Shown: in pieces, positions 48,205-56,685 of the stretch
Layout: every line of letters starts with the position of its first letter
Position numbering within the stretch: position 1 is the stretch's first letter
Assembly: GCF_014489845.1 (NCBI RefSeq)
Contig: NZ_JABURY010000015.1
Location: 124,001 to 188,000, forward strand
DNA length: 64,000 nt
DNA from: Frischella japonica
Lineage (GTDB): Bacteria > Pseudomonadota > Gammaproteobacteria > Enterobacterales > Orbaceae
Direction: 5' to 3'
The notes under the pieces: model-generated
Told to the model about the DNA's origin: nothing
The model's database searches: none
The model's input: only the letters and a program-made list of their open reading frames with translations
Translations under genes and position numbers: made by a program

Positions 48205-48921
48205 TTATTTAGACGCTAAATAATTTTTAGCATTTTCAACTATAATTTTAAAATCTATACCTTGCTGTTTAGCTGCAAAAATACATCCACAATAACATTG
48301 CCGATAAACATCATATTCTTTACAAATCTCTATTGATCGTTTGTATCCATTATTTTTTTTAAAATCGGACGGTAAATATTTGACAGCAAAAAACTCTTGA
48401 ATTTCAAATCCTAGTTCATTAATTTTTTGACTATTTTTTTTGGGACTCAAGGTCAAAGCACTAGCAAAATAATCAAATCCTAATTCTTGCGCTTTAATTG
48501 CCGCTAAATCTAAGCGCATTTTGTAACAGATATGGCAGCGAGCGCCACCTTCTGGTTCATTACGTAAATGTTCCACTTGTTTTAAAAATTCGGCAGGTTG
48601 GTAAGGTGCTTCTAAAAACTTTATGTTATGCCCCGTTTTATCATTAAAATCCTGAATAAACTTCTGCTGCACTTGACTGCGTAGTTCATATTCCAATCTT
48701 GGATGAATGTTAGAATTAGCAAAATAAATCGTAATATCCGCATATTGTGCTAAATATTCCAATACATAAGTACTACAAGGTGCACAGCAACTATGAATTA
48801 AAATTTTTGGTTTAATAGCATCCGTTTGCCAAGATTCAATCATCGTTTTTAAAATGGCATCATAGTTGATTTTATTATGGGGATTATGATTTTTTAAAAT
48901 ATGGGTTGCATTGATTAACAT
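48205..48921 (-). CDS. queH: Epoxyqueuosine reductase QueH
   Basis: A 238-residue DUF208/QueH protein that reduces epoxyqueuosine to queuosine in tRNA, a functional alternative to QueG. The cysteine motifs for metal and iron-sulfur binding are complete: HSCCAPC (near residue 45), RCHICYKMRLD (near 128) and QCYCGC (near 207). Between them lie FANSNIHPRLEY and ALTLSPKKNSQKIN. It stands alone, with about 550 bp of empty sequence upstream. Confidence 0.92.
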   Translation of the reverse strand: MLINATHILKNHNPHNKINYDAILKTMIESWQTDAIKPKILIHSCCAPCSTYVLEYLAQYADITIYFANSNIHPRLEYELRSQVQQKFIQDFNDKTGHNIKFLEAPYQPAEFLKQVEHLRNEPEGGARCHICYKMRLDLAAIKAQELGFDYFASALTLSPKKNSQKINELGFEIQEFFAVKYLPSDFKKNNGYKRSIEICKEYDVYRQCYCGCIFAAKQQGIDFKIIVENAKNYLASK

Positions 48922-49400
48922 AATTAACTGGAACTCTATTTATATTAGATAAAAATATTAACCCTATTCTTTTTAGGGTATTGTATTATTTATGAAAAAG
49001 AATTATACAGGGATCAATAAAAAAAGAAATAAATGAGAAACAGTATTGAATAATGCTGCTAACACTATTTTTTAACACCGATTAAGTAATTGTGCATGCT
49101 AAGCAAAATAAGTCATTCCGGGTATGTTTAACTTTACATTCTAAGTTAACTTAATATATTACTTCTCTAATTTTACCAATTGATCAAGTTGCCTATTAAT
49201 ACCGCCATCAGCCTTGCTTTAATAAAATGTTACTTTGTCTCTGCATTAATAATTTTAACCGTTTATACACTTCACTAGACATAGATATTTATTACGCTTT
49301 AATACTTACCAACGCAGCTTATTTGCTTAAGGAATATAACCTTGAACTTAAGCTTCATAGCTAAAACGTTTTTTGGTTGATATTTGATCTCAGTAGACAT
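48922..49400. other. Intergenic stretch without a recognised gene
   Basis: About 480 bp of AT-rich sequence between queH and the small membrane-protein gene. I see no gene or RNA. The right end carries the terminator listed next. Confidence 0.4.
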
Positions 49401-49426
49401 AAAAAACCAACTTTCTTCGGTTTTGT
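49401..49426 (-). terminator. Probable terminator of the small membrane-protein gene
   Basis: On the minus strand, AAAACC and GGTTTT pair around a 10-nt loop and run into TTTTTT (49406-49401). It lies about 43 bp after the stop codon of the gene at 49469. Confidence 0.6.
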
Positions 49427-49468
49427 TTTAACAGCAAAAACGATTGTAAACCAGGTTAAGATTTAACG

Positions 49469-49978
49469 TTATGAGGATTTCTTTTGCCGTTCTTTTGTGT
49501 TATTAACACCTAAAAAAAGCCCTAACATATTGGAAAAGAAACTGATAACCAACCCCGTGATTAAATGTGTTTTACTTATTGGTGAAAACTTAAATCCATA
49601 TTGAAAGGCCTCATAATCTGAAATAACATCGTAACTGACAGAGGTAAGGAAAATAACGACTAAACCTAATATGATTGCGGTAATTATGCTGACTAAAACT
49701 CTATTTTTAGGTGCTGTAGCAGATACCATATCTACAATAGCTAGGTAAACTAATCCAGATGTGACTACTCTAACATAGAAAGATAATAAATACGATGTAT
49801 TTTCAATCATTTTTAAAAACGGATCAAGTAATGAAAATCTTACAGCAATAAAAGTAATAAGTGCTGCTGGTAAGATACAAATCCACCTTAATATCGGTGA
49901 CCAATTTTTCATGAAAATAAAACCACCATCTTCATCATAACTTAACTTTTCTTTTTTTTGTTTAGTTTTATTGTCCAT
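49469..49978 (-). CDS. Hypothetical inner-membrane protein with four helices
   Basis: A 169-residue protein of unknown family. A charged cytoplasmic N-terminus (KTKQKKEKLSYDEDGG) is followed by four hydrophobic segments, at about residues 32-50, 63-80, 92-112 and 138-158, and a charged tail (NNTKERQKKSS). I chose the ATG at 49978 because AGGA lies seven bases upstream; the ATG at 49984 is too close to it. No catalytic motif is visible. It is isolated in a gene-poor region. Confidence 0.6.
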   Translation of the reverse strand: MDNKTKQKKEKLSYDEDGGFIFMKNWSPILRWICILPAALITFIAVRFSLLDPFLKMIENTSYLLSFYVRVVTSGLVYLAIVDMVSATAPKNRVLVSIITAIILGLVVIFLTSVSYDVISDYEAFQYGFKFSPISKTHLITGLVISFFSNMLGLFLGVNNTKERQKKSS

Positions 49979-50236
49979 TATCATTTCCTATTCGTTATTA
50001 AGCGTAGTAATTATAAATGTTTGAGCGATTAATTTTCTTAATATTTTCTTATTTTTCACGTTGATAAATTATGGCGTCGCTTGTTATAGCGTATATTTTT
50101 CCCAAAATCAAGATATAGCTAGTACAGATGGTAAAGAATCACTGAATAAATTTAGGGTTGTCAGTTTGACTTGTCGCACTTTTGAATAACTTGTTACAAA
50201 AAAATCTTGAACTGTATCATTCTAAACAGATTATTT

Positions 50237-50395
50237 TTAAGCACTATGTTGAGCTGTTCCTGAAATAATATTAATAGGTTTCTCAATTTGTTTTCTTTCT
50301 CTGCTTAAATAATTATTGATAACTTTTTTATGTCTTGCCATAGCTTTGATAAATTTTTCATTTTGCCATCAAGCATACACTATATAACTCAACAT
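50237..50395 (-). pseudogene. Short decayed ORF interrupted by one in-frame TGA
   Basis: A ribosome-binding-like GGAGAG precedes an ATG at 50395. The frame reads eight codons (MLSYIVYA), a TGA, then 43 codons to TAA, including WQNEKFIKAMARHKKVINNY. The central part vaguely resembles the helix-turn-helix of Tc1/IS30-type transposases (KxxxRHxxxxxNYL). That similarity is only an impression. It reads as protein-like rather than random and may be a transposase relic. Confidence 0.35.
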
Positions 50396-50715
50396 TAAGC
50401 AGCTCTCCTCTCCAATGAAGTCAATTGGGTTAAAATTTGAATTTTAACCACTTTTACAACATATTAACGACAAAGGCTTAAATACATATTGGGATATCGT
50501 TCAGTAAATCAAGATTGATTAAATATGTTATCAGCAAACATTTTTAGTAAACATTGCTGCAAGATAAATGAAACAAGTCCGAATTTATTTTGCATCTCTC
50601 GGTTTTAGCAGTGAACGGGATTATCAAATTGAGAGGCTAATAAATACATACTAAGAAAAGTTCACCCATCTGGTATTGATTAGCTTCGGTTTAAAAACAG
50701 GAACAAATTCGTAAA

Positions 50716-50771
50716 ATGGAAATAAAATCAGAACAACAAACTTTTTTACTTTCACGATTATGAAACCTTAA
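50716..50771 (+). pseudogene. Truncated copy of the sbcB 5' end
   Basis: The sequence starts with ATG and GAACAACAAACTTTTTTACT, and its core TTTTTACTTTCACGATTATG plus the following AAACCTT are identical to the start of sbcB at 52201-52253. The first codons translate as MEIKSEQQTF against MKNNAEQPTF. One extra T in the T-run shifts the frame, after which the alternate frame reads YFHDYET as in sbcB. Similarity stops abruptly at about 50771. Some similarity (AAACAG, ACAAA) also precedes the ATG. Confidence 0.8.
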
Positions 50772-51083
50772 TATTTAAGGTAATGATTTTATATAAAAAA
50801 TAAATATAAATGTATCTTTTAATGTACACAAAATTATTATTAGCGTTTCATGCTAATTAGATGTCAGTTGAAACAATTACCGGATTTAACAAATTAAGTA
50901 TAAGTTTTAATAGTGTTCACTAGTATTATCATCTATGCTACACTCAGCATAAAATTTTTATTGCTGCTCAGCCGTCATTAAATAACAATGAGATAAAGAA
51001 AGTTATTATAATCTGATTACCCCAATATTAAAGTGGAATGAAACAGATATTGACGCAAATTTAAAATTAAGGTTAGAACTATA

Positions 51084-51656
51084 ATGTTTAAATACATTCA
51101 TATTATTATTTTTTTATTAACTCATGATTTAACGGAATTAAAAAAATATTGGGAAGTTGAATTCATAAAAAAAGAATTTAAATGGAGTCGATTACTTAAT
51201 AAATTATGTAAAAGTGATAACACTTATATGGTGTGGTATCGGCTTGCTTACTTTATGTTTCGGTCAGAAAGTAATAAACAAAAAAGAGTCGCAGTAAAAA
51301 TTAATAGAAAGTTAAATAGAAGATATTCAATAGATATTCCATTGCAAGCTGAAATTGGTATTGGTTTTGATATGTGGCATCCAATCGGTGTTGTAATCAC
51401 TGAAAAGGCTAAAATAGGAAACAGATTAAGAATTGGTAGTAATGTAGTTATAGGCTTTAAAAACTACGACATGGATGGTTCAATAAAGATTGGTGATGAT
51501 GTCACGATCGGAGCCAACAGTATGATTTTCGGTCAGAACATAAAAATCGGCAATAATATAACAATTGGCGCGATGTCCTTCATAAATAAAGATATTCCAG
51601 ACAATTGCACTGTGTATACTGAAAAATCAAATATAATTAAAAATAAAGCTCATTAA
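51084..51656 (+). CDS. Serine acetyltransferase-like hexapeptide-repeat acyltransferase
   Basis: A 190-residue protein with a helical N-terminal half (residues 1-85) and a left-handed beta-helix C-terminal half built from hexapeptide repeats (IGNRLRIGSNVVIG, IKIGDDVTIGANSMIFG, IKIGNNITIGAMSFI). The MWHPIGVVI segment is in the place of the catalytic HGxGVVIG region of serine O-acetyltransferases. It resembles short CysE-like acyltransferases found in capsule or LPS loci, but no such genes are near. Substrate unknown. It sits alone between two noncoding stretches and may have been acquired with the flanking insertion. Confidence 0.72.
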   Translation: MFKYIHIIIFLLTHDLTELKKYWEVEFIKKEFKWSRLLNKLCKSDNTYMVWYRLAYFMFRSESNKQKRVAVKINRKLNRRYSIDIPLQAEIGIGFDMWHPIGVVITEKAKIGNRLRIGSNVVIGFKNYDMDGSIKIGDDVTIGANSMIFGQNIKIGNNITIGAMSFINKDIPDNCTVYTEKSNIIKNKAH

Positions 51657-51862
51657 CAGGGCTTTCTGGTAATTCCATATTTTCAATTTATTTATCAAGT
51701 CTGGATAACTGAATAGAGTAAATTCTTAAAGGCTACAAAAGTCGAGACAGTCATTTAACGTCATTTCTGAGCTGCTACTAATAAAATAATTTTTAGGATT
51801 GATTCCTTTGTCGTATAATAATCTGAGTTCCCCAGTAATGATTCTAGCGTCTTTTAGAAAGA
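51657..51862. other. Noncoding stretch upstream of the structured element
   Basis: No gene is seen. A TATAAT at 51814-51819 lies about 45 bases before the first long-range stem and could be the -10 box of a transcript, but no good -35 box sits at the right distance. Confidence 0.35.
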
Positions 51863-51994
51863 GTGACGGGTATATATACCTAGGCTAGGGCTAATCGTGT
51901 TGGTTTTCCCTGCCTGCGGTAGCTGAATTGGAAAACAATAATCCCTGGAGATTATCCTAACGCCTAAGCCGTCACCATCTGTAATTTATGGTGA
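51863..51994 (+). ncRNA. Candidate structured RNA upstream of sbcB
   Basis: This 130-bp segment is richer in G+C than its surroundings and folds by eye into nested helices. An outer stem pairs GTGACGG (51863-51869) with CCGTCAC (51969-51975). Inside it, TAGGCTAGG (51881-51889) pairs with CCTA-ac-GCCTA (51956-51966). A hairpin GTTTTCC/GGAAAAC (51903-51936) has an inner CTGCC/GGTAG stem, and a second hairpin is ATAATC/GATTAT (51938-51955). A 3' hairpin TCACCAT/ATGGTGA (51972-51994) competes with the outer stem. It matches no RNA family I recognise. Orientation is uncertain because the stems would also form on the other strand. Confidence 0.45.
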
Positions 51995-52200
51995 GCCTAA
52001 ATATGGTTTATTAAATATTGTTCTCAATTTTGTATCAATGAGAGTCATAATAATTCTATGTACACATTGAAAATGCTGGATTATTTACTCAATCAATACA
52101 AAATGGCAAGCGAACGAGTTAAAATAGTGACAAACAAAATAAGCTAAAAACCCTTTTTAAAATTAGCTTTGTTACCAATAAACAGACACAAAATTAAACA
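51995..52200. other. Leader region of sbcB
   Basis: About 200 bp of AT-rich sequence between the structured element and the sbcB ATG. No ribosome-binding site of note and no open frame. Confidence 0.4.
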
Positions 52201-53634
52201 ATGAAAAATAATGCTGAACAACCAACTTTTTACTTTCACGATTATGAAACCTTCGGGACTCATCCTGCATTTGATCGACCAGCACAATTTGCCGGAATCA
52301 GAACTGACTTAGAACTTAATATTATTGAAGACCCTTCTATCATATATTGTCAACTATCTAATGATTATTTACCAAATCCTGAAGCAGTCTTAATTACCGG
52401 TATTACCCCACAAGAAGTCATGACTAAAGGTATGTGTGAAGCCGATTTTGCTCAAACTATTCATACAGCATTTAGTCAACCGAATACCTGTATCATTGGT
52501 TATAACAATTTACGCTTTGATGATGAAGTAACGCGGAATATATTTTATCGTAATTTTTACGATCCCTATGCTTATTGTTGGAAAAATAATAATTCACGTT
52601 GGGACTTATTAGATGTAGTACGAGCTTGCTATGCGCTGCGCCCACAAGGTATCAAATGGCCGATTAATGATAATGGTTTTGCCAGTTTTCGTTTAGAAGA
52701 TCTGACTTCAGCCAACCATATCAGTCATCAAAATGCTCATGATGCTATGTCCGATGTCTATGCAACCATTGAAATGGCGAAATTAATTAAACAGCAACAA
52801 CCAAAATTGTTTGATTACTTTTTTAAATTACGTGATAAGAAAAAGATTGCTAATCTAATAGATATTATCAATCTCACACCTTTAGTACATGTTTCAGGTA
52901 TGTTAGGAGCTCATCGAGGAAATACGACGCTTATTGTACCTCTGGCTTGGCATCCATTACAAACCAATGCCGTTATTGCTTGTGATTTAACCGGTGATAT
53001 TGATACATTAATCGCGTTATCTGCTGAACAAATTCGCGATAAACTTTACACCAAAACGGTTGATTTAGATGAATTAGAATCACGTATACCATTAAAATTA
53101 GTTCATACTAATAAGTGCCCGATAATCGCACCAATTGGTACTTTAACTGCGGACAATGCTAAACGTTTAGCTATTGATTTAAATCGCTGTGAACAAAACT
53201 TATTTAAGATTAAACAGTATCAAAATTTCATACAAGAAAAAATTATCTCAGTTTTTAATCATCAACTGACTCCTAATCAAGAACGCGATGTAGATGGTCA
53301 AATTTATCAAGGTTTTTATGATAACTACGATAAGTCACTATGTACATTAATCCAACAAACCGCCCCGGAAAATCTAATGAGTTTAAATATTGAACCACAT
53401 GATTCACGTTTAAAAACCCTATTATTAAGATATAAAGCGCGTAATTATCCTTTTGCTTTAACGCCAAGTGAAACCATACTATGGCAAGACTACTGTCGTA
53501 ATAAACTTAATCATGAAGTTCTTAGCCATTACTTATTAGAAATTGAAAATTTAGCCTTAATTCATCAACAACAACCAGAAAAATTAGCACTACTCAAAAA
53601 ACTTTATCAATACTGTCAATATATCGTAAATTAA
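52201..53634 (+). CDS. sbcB: Exodeoxyribonuclease I
   Basis: A 477-residue 3'-5' single-strand DNA exonuclease acting in recombination and mismatch repair. The DEDDh catalytic residues are in HDYETFG (D14, E16), in the GYNNLRFDDEV segment, and in NAHDAMSDV. An SH3-like and a helical C-terminal domain follow to the normal length. The start aligns with E. coli ExoI. A truncated duplicate of its first 55 bp lies 1.4 kb upstream. Confidence 0.97.
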   Translation: MKNNAEQPTFYFHDYETFGTHPAFDRPAQFAGIRTDLELNIIEDPSIIYCQLSNDYLPNPEAVLITGITPQEVMTKGMCEADFAQTIHTAFSQPNTCIIGYNNLRFDDEVTRNIFYRNFYDPYAYCWKNNNSRWDLLDVVRACYALRPQGIKWPINDNGFASFRLEDLTSANHISHQNAHDAMSDVYATIEMAKLIKQQQPKLFDYFFKLRDKKKIANLIDIINLTPLVHVSGMLGAHRGNTTLIVPLAWHPLQTNAVIACDLTGDIDTLIALSAEQIRDKLYTKTVDLDELESRIPLKLVHTNKCPIIAPIGTLTADNAKRLAIDLNRCEQNLFKIKQYQNFIQEKIISVFNHQLTPNQERDVDGQIYQGFYDNYDKSLCTLIQQTAPENLMSLNIEPHDSRLKTLLLRYKARNYPFALTPSETILWQDYCRNKLNHEVLSHYLLEIENLALIHQQQPEKLALLKKLYQYCQYIVN

Positions 53635-53671
53635 AGCAAAAATTATTAAAGATTCTGCCTAACGATCAATT

Positions 53672-54535
53672 TTATTCTGAATCTATCAAATCTTCTACTT
53701 TACCAGCATCAATAATTTCACCTGTTTTATTTACTAAATAATAATTAGACGCAATTTGGATTTTAAAATCATTATTATACAAACTTAATTTTAGATCACT
53801 TTCAGAGGCATTTGTGGCTGTAATTTTTTCAATTTCAGGGATTTCTTGATGGGATATCGTCCAACGAATTTGTCCAGTATAACCATCAACCAGCTCTAAT
53901 TGTGGATAGTTATTGATCTTATTTTTAATGATAACATTATTATTATCAGAATAAAGGATCATCGCATCTATAGCAAATGGCGAACTAACTAAACGTTCAA
54001 AGTTAGGAATTTCCGTACCACTATCAGCATCATACCCTTTATAATCTTGGTTATCTTGTTTAATAAATACAGCTTTAGCATCATCCTGTTCTTCAGATTG
54101 TGTAACAAATGTTGCTTTATACAGATAATTTATTTCCTGATTAGCATCTGGAAATAAAATAAAAGCCGTTCTGGCGGACAGTTTGTAACTATTATCGCTA
54201 ATATTATCTTTTGCATTTTCAAGAGAGGTAGATATAAAATCATCGGTATTATTAAATATTTTGTTTGAACTTTGATAAGATTTTATTGCATCGTGAAGGC
54301 GTATTTCATTATAAAAGTTAAATAAAAATAACAGCACAAATAATAATACGATGATGATTACTAGTGAATTAGCTCGGAAAGATGCATGGTTACTAGCATA
54401 AACTGACGACTGCTGCGTATCCAAATCCGAAAAAGATAAATGACATCTTTGGCACTGCGTAATATCATCATACATCAATACACTATTATTATAGTGACAT
54501 CTTGGACATTTTATTGATTTTTTTTTATTAAACAT
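53672..54535 (-). CDS. Membrane-anchored zinc-ribbon protein of unknown function
   Basis: A 287-residue protein with an N-terminal zinc ribbon (CPRCHYNN ... CQRCHLSF, residues about 10-31) and one membrane helix (about 59-77). A periplasmic or extracytoplasmic domain rich in Asp/Asn follows and contains beta-propeller-like fragments (LVDGYTGQIRWTIS). I do not recognise the family. The layout, with a cytoplasmic zinc ribbon, one helix and an outer beta domain, suggests a sensor or assembly factor, but this is speculation. It is convergent with sbcB and about 100 bp from the next zinc-ribbon gene on the same strand. Confidence 0.7.
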   Translation of the reverse strand: MFNKKKSIKCPRCHYNNSVLMYDDITQCQRCHLSFSDLDTQQSSVYASNHASFRANSLVIIIVLLFVLLFLFNFYNEIRLHDAIKSYQSSNKIFNNTDDFISTSLENAKDNISDNSYKLSARTAFILFPDANQEINYLYKATFVTQSEEQDDAKAVFIKQDNQDYKGYDADSGTEIPNFERLVSSPFAIDAMILYSDNNNVIIKNKINNYPQLELVDGYTGQIRWTISHQEIPEIEKITATNASESDLKLSLYNNDFKIQIASNYYLVNKTGEIIDAGKVEDLIDSE

Positions 54536-54636
54536 TTCATTAGTTAGTATTTATAATTTTATAAAAAAACATTATAAAGCTAAAAGAATAAAAAATAACT
54601 TTTTTTTCAACATCGACCCATAATATATTGTAAAAT

Positions 54637-54879
54637 TTATCGACTCCTCCGCCATGCAGGCAATTTTTTCAAAACAATATAAGCAGTTTTTTCAGCAAAA
54701 TTTTTATCCATCTTATAAGTTTGTACATAATGAGCGGTCAAAGCTGATAGTTTTTCTTGAAAACTTACCAAATTACCATCTGAATTAGCACAGTGCTTAC
54801 AATAATTTTTCGAAATGTCATATAAAGGATAATCAGCTATGCGTGTCATTGGCATGCCACAAGCAATACACATTTTCAT
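54637..54879 (-). CDS. Small zinc-ribbon protein
   Basis: An 80-residue protein starting MKMCIACGMPM, with a second cysteine pair NYCKHCANSDG, the pattern of the putative zinc-ribbon family (zf-ribbon_2). A helical basic tail (KKLPAWRRSR) follows. Such proteins are often annotated as transcription-associated, without proof. It precedes the membrane zinc-ribbon gene on the same strand. Confidence 0.7.
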   Translation of the reverse strand: MKMCIACGMPMTRIADYPLYDISKNYCKHCANSDGNLVSFQEKLSALTAHYVQTYKMDKNFAEKTAYIVLKKLPAWRRSR

Positions 54880-55103
54880 GTTTAAATTGACTTAGTAAGT
54901 GATAGTTTATTTCTATGCTACTCTGAGAAATTTACCTTTTCAATATATCTGTTGTGTTAAAATATTCCATTATCGGCTTTCAGCCACTTTAAGGGCATAA
55001 TCCTGTGAATTTAGATGCAATTATGAATTTTGCGCAATGACTTAGATAAAAAAATTTGTTATATTACGCGCTATTTTTCATCTAACTAAGGTAAATACAA
55101 ACA

Positions 55104-55439
55104 ATGGAAACAATCCCTAATTGCCCTATTTGTCATTCAGAACACACCTATCAAGATGGTGATTTTTTTATTTGTCCAGAATGTGCTCATGAATGGGATC
55201 CTAAAGAAGCAGCGACTTTAACAGACAGTTTACAAGTTAAAGATAGCAATGGTAATTTACTTGCTGATGGCGATGATATTATTTTAATTAAAGATCTCAA
55301 ACTTAAAGGTTCTTCCAGCGTGCTGAAAAAGGGAGCCAAAGCCAAGGGAATTCGTTTAGTTGAAGGTGATCATGAAATTGATTGTAAGATCGATAATATG
55401 AAGATTATGCTTAAAGCCTGTTTTGTTAAAAAAGCATAA
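55104..55439 (+). CDS. yjdM: PhnA/YjdM family zinc-ribbon protein
   Basis: A 111-residue protein that follows E. coli YjdM (formerly PhnA) end to end: [45 protein letters not shown] and [13 protein letters not shown]. An N-terminal zinc ribbon (CPIC ... CPEC) precedes a beta-barrel domain. Its cellular role is not established, and the link to phosphonate use is historical. A SELEX-like palindrome (GCTGATAATTATCAGC) follows the stop codon. Confidence 0.92.
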   Translation: METIPNCPICHSEHTYQDGDFFICPECAHEWDPKEAATLTDSLQVKDSNGNLLADGDDIILIKDLKLKGSSSVLKKGAKAKGIRLVEGDHEIDCKIDNMKIMLKACFVKKA

Positions 55440-55789
55440 ACAAACTTTTAGTAATGCTGATAATTATCAGCATTATTTAATCCCAACTGTAGTAATTTAT
55501 TTATAAACTAACTTAGCCTTAAAACATTTTTTCAAACGTAATTTACTAGCAAATAGGTCATTCCTATTACGACGCAGCCCTTCCATTTATGGTAAATGAT
55601 ATTGGCATTTATAAAGATGAAATCGCTAATGACTTTACCTACTTGACACAACAGCACTATGAATTACTTAGAAAAAAGTTAAAGTGTATCAATTAAGTAT
55701 TATTTATTTTTTGGTTTGACAAAAAATTTTCTTTACTCTATTCCAAAAATCTAATTTTATTAGCATAATAAAAAAAAACATATTAAAAA
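55440..55789. other. Intergenic stretch with hairpin and gene fragment
   Basis: It begins with the palindrome AATGCTGATAATTATCAGCA (55453-55474), a possible weak terminator for yjdM. It then holds the gene-fragment candidate at 55550-55696. The final 95 bases are very A/T-rich and presumably carry the promoter of the acetyltransferase gene. Confidence 0.5.
55550..55696 (+). pseudogene. Possible C-terminal gene fragment
   Basis: An open stretch of 48 codons before TAA reads like real protein: YYDAALPFMVNDIGIYKDEI and FTYLTQQHYELLRKKLK. It has no start near its 5' end apart from an internal ATG (55589) and no ribosome-binding site. A TAG precedes it in frame. I do not recognise the family. Confidence 0.3.
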
Positions 55790-55795
55790 ATGTAT

Positions 55796-56305
55796 ATGAC
55801 CGCTTCACTTACCGAAATCAATTTAAAACATGCTGAATTGTCTGATTTAGAATTTATTATCGATGTTTATAACCAAACCATACCAAGTAGAATGGTTACT
55901 GCAGATATTACCCCGATAACGGTCAAAGATCGTATCGATTGGTTTTTTGCCCATAATAGGACAAATCGCCCCTTATGGATAATTGAATATAATAAAATCC
56001 CTTGTGGTTGGGTGAGCCTTTCCAGCTTTTATGGTAGAGCTGCTTATGCAAAAACAGTTGAAATAAGTCTTTATATAGACCAACAATTCAGAGGAAAAAA
56101 GATTGGACAATTTACGGTTTCAGAATTAGAAAAATTCGCTCAAAAACATGGTATTGAAACAATTTTATGTTACATTTTTGGCCATAACCAACCAAGTTTA
56201 GCTTTATTTAGTAAGATGGGATATCAACAATGGGGACTTTTGCCAAATATTGCTGAGTTAGATCAGATTAAACGTGATTTAGTAATATTAGGTAAACGTA
56301 TTTAA
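55796..56305 (+). CDS. GNAT-family N-acetyltransferase (phosphinothricin acetyltransferase-like)
   Basis: About 169 residues, similar in layout to the PAT/Bar/MddA group: LKHAELSDLEFIIDVYNQTI, RPLWIIEYNKIPCGWVSLSSF, VEISLYIDQQFRGKKIGQF (acetyl-CoA loop) and FGHNQPSLALFSKMGYQQWG. Members acetylate methionine analogues or phosphinothricin, but the true substrate is unknown here. The ATG at 55796 is preferred on alignment; another at 55790 exists. No Shine-Dalgarno is visible. Confidence 0.85.
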   Translation: MTASLTEINLKHAELSDLEFIIDVYNQTIPSRMVTADITPITVKDRIDWFFAHNRTNRPLWIIEYNKIPCGWVSLSSFYGRAAYAKTVEISLYIDQQFRGKKIGQFTVSELEKFAQKHGIETILCYIFGHNQPSLALFSKMGYQQWGLLPNIAELDQIKRDLVILGKRI

Positions 56306-56310
56306 GAAGA

Positions 56311-56335
56311 ATCTCCCGGCAAACCAGCGGGAGAT
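56311..56335. terminator. Bidirectional hairpin between acetyltransferase gene and erpA
   Basis: An 8-bp stem ATCTCCCG/CGGGAGAT with a 9-nt loop between two convergent genes. It is followed by a pyrimidine-rich TCTTCTT on the minus strand and only a weak tract on the plus strand. Confidence 0.6.
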
Positions 56336-56346
56336 GTTACATATTC

Positions 56347-56685
56347 TTAAACACTGAAAGATGAGCCACACCCACAAGTTGTTGTTGCATTAGGATTATC
56401 TACAACAAAACGCGATCCTTGTAAATCTTCCATATAATCAACGGTTCCACCTACAAGGTATTGTAAACTCATAGGATCAACAACCAATGCTACACCATTT
56501 TTCTCAATCATTAAATCATCTTCATTTACTTTTTCATCAAAAGTGAAACCATATTGAAAACCACTACATCCACCACCAGTTATATAGACTCGTAATTTTA
56601 GATTCGGATTTTCTTCCTCCGTAACCAGTGATTTAACTTTATTAGCTGCAGCATCAGTAAATACTAATGGCAATGCATTGCTCAT
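56347..56685 (-). CDS. erpA: Iron-sulfur cluster insertion protein ErpA
   Basis: A 112-residue A-type iron-sulfur carrier that delivers clusters to apoproteins, including those of isoprenoid synthesis. The three ligand cysteines are C40 ([12 protein letters not shown]), C104 and C106 (TTCGCGSSF). [20 protein letters not shown] is the ErpA signature that separates it from IscA. AGGAG lies seven bases before the ATG. It is divergent from hemL, as in related genomes where the two are near neighbours. Confidence 0.96.
   Translation of the reverse strand: MSNALPLVFTDAAANKVKSLVTEEENPNLKLRVYITGGGCSGFQYGFTFDEKVNEDDLMIEKNGVALVVDPMSLQYLVGGTVDYMEDLQGSRFVVDNPNATTTCGCGSSFSV

Larger units (their letters stand above)
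49979..51083. other. Gene-poor 1.1-kb stretch with relics
   Basis: No intact gene can be supported. It contains a short decayed open frame (50237-50395, minus) and a copied fragment of the sbcB 5' end (50716-50771), both listed separately. This looks like a scarred insertion or deletion region. Confidence 0.6.

Noticed and set aside
51961-51978. GCCTAAGCC resembling part of a twister ribozyme
   Set aside because: The other conserved twister segments and the required pseudoknot partners are missing around it.
49979-52200. Prophage or integrated element
   Set aside because: No integrase, phage structural genes, attachment-site repeat or tRNA target is visible. Only relics and one orphan gene are present.
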